Source: Thermoflexia bacterium
GTDB lineage: Bacteria > Chloroflexota > Anaerolineae > B4-G1 > SLSP01
Length of the DNA stretch: 6,122 bases
Reading direction: 5' to 3'
NCBI GenBank assembly: GCA_030605705.1
Contig: JAUWHU010000260.1
Span: 1 to 6,122 of the forward strand
A program made the position numbers and the translations under genes. Below the pieces are notes generated by a model. The model worked only from the letters and a program-made list of their open reading frames with translations, did no database searches and was not told the origin of the DNA. Numbering within the stretch: position 1 is the first letter of the stretch; every line of letters begins with the position of its first letter. Of the stretch, positions 6,122 through 6,122 are shown one piece after another.

Positions 6122-6122
6122 G

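Overview
The window looks like chromosomal DNA from a GC-rich, free-living bacterium, most probably a member of the Chloroflexota (Anaerolineae or Caldilineae-like). That assignment is an inference. It rests on the GC-rich genes, an Agl23/TIGR03663-type membrane glycosyltransferase, a LiaS/HPK7-type sensor kinase, and intergenic DNA that is much AT-richer and full of degenerate heptamer repeats and palindromes.

Layout. The left third is read on the minus strand. A two-component sensor histidine kinase (292-1887) is followed downstream by the first 34 codons of an SPFH/band 7 membrane protein (1-104), which runs off the window edge. The 187 bases between them hold a hairpin over the kinase stop codon and two copies of a 14-15 base palindrome in opposite orientation. 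A 667-base non-coding stretch (1888-2554) separates this from the right-hand gene. It contains a long imperfect inverted repeat, the broken start of a transthyretin-like gene whose start codon appears to be ATA, an array of CATTTGC-like heptamers, and a promoter with a perfect TATAAT. The right half is one large plus-strand gene (2555-5914) encoding a 1119-residue polytopic glycosyltransferase of the Agl23 family fused to a C-terminal six-blade NHL propeller. The last 120 bases are a nested palindromic element resembling a MITE or REP/BIME repeat.

How it fits together. The kinase and the SPFH protein are both membrane-associated and could be part of an envelope-stress response. The kinase also ends in an unassigned, mostly beta domain of about 180 residues with a tubby/LURP-one-like look, which would be a membrane-lipid-related addition to a kinase. 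No response regulator lies in the window. The glycosyltransferase probably acts at the extracytoplasmic face of the membrane, with its propeller outside the cell, and is divergently arranged from the kinase without any evident shared function. No complete new multi-gene system is visible. The most notable items are the two unusual domain fusions and the dense intergenic repeat structure.
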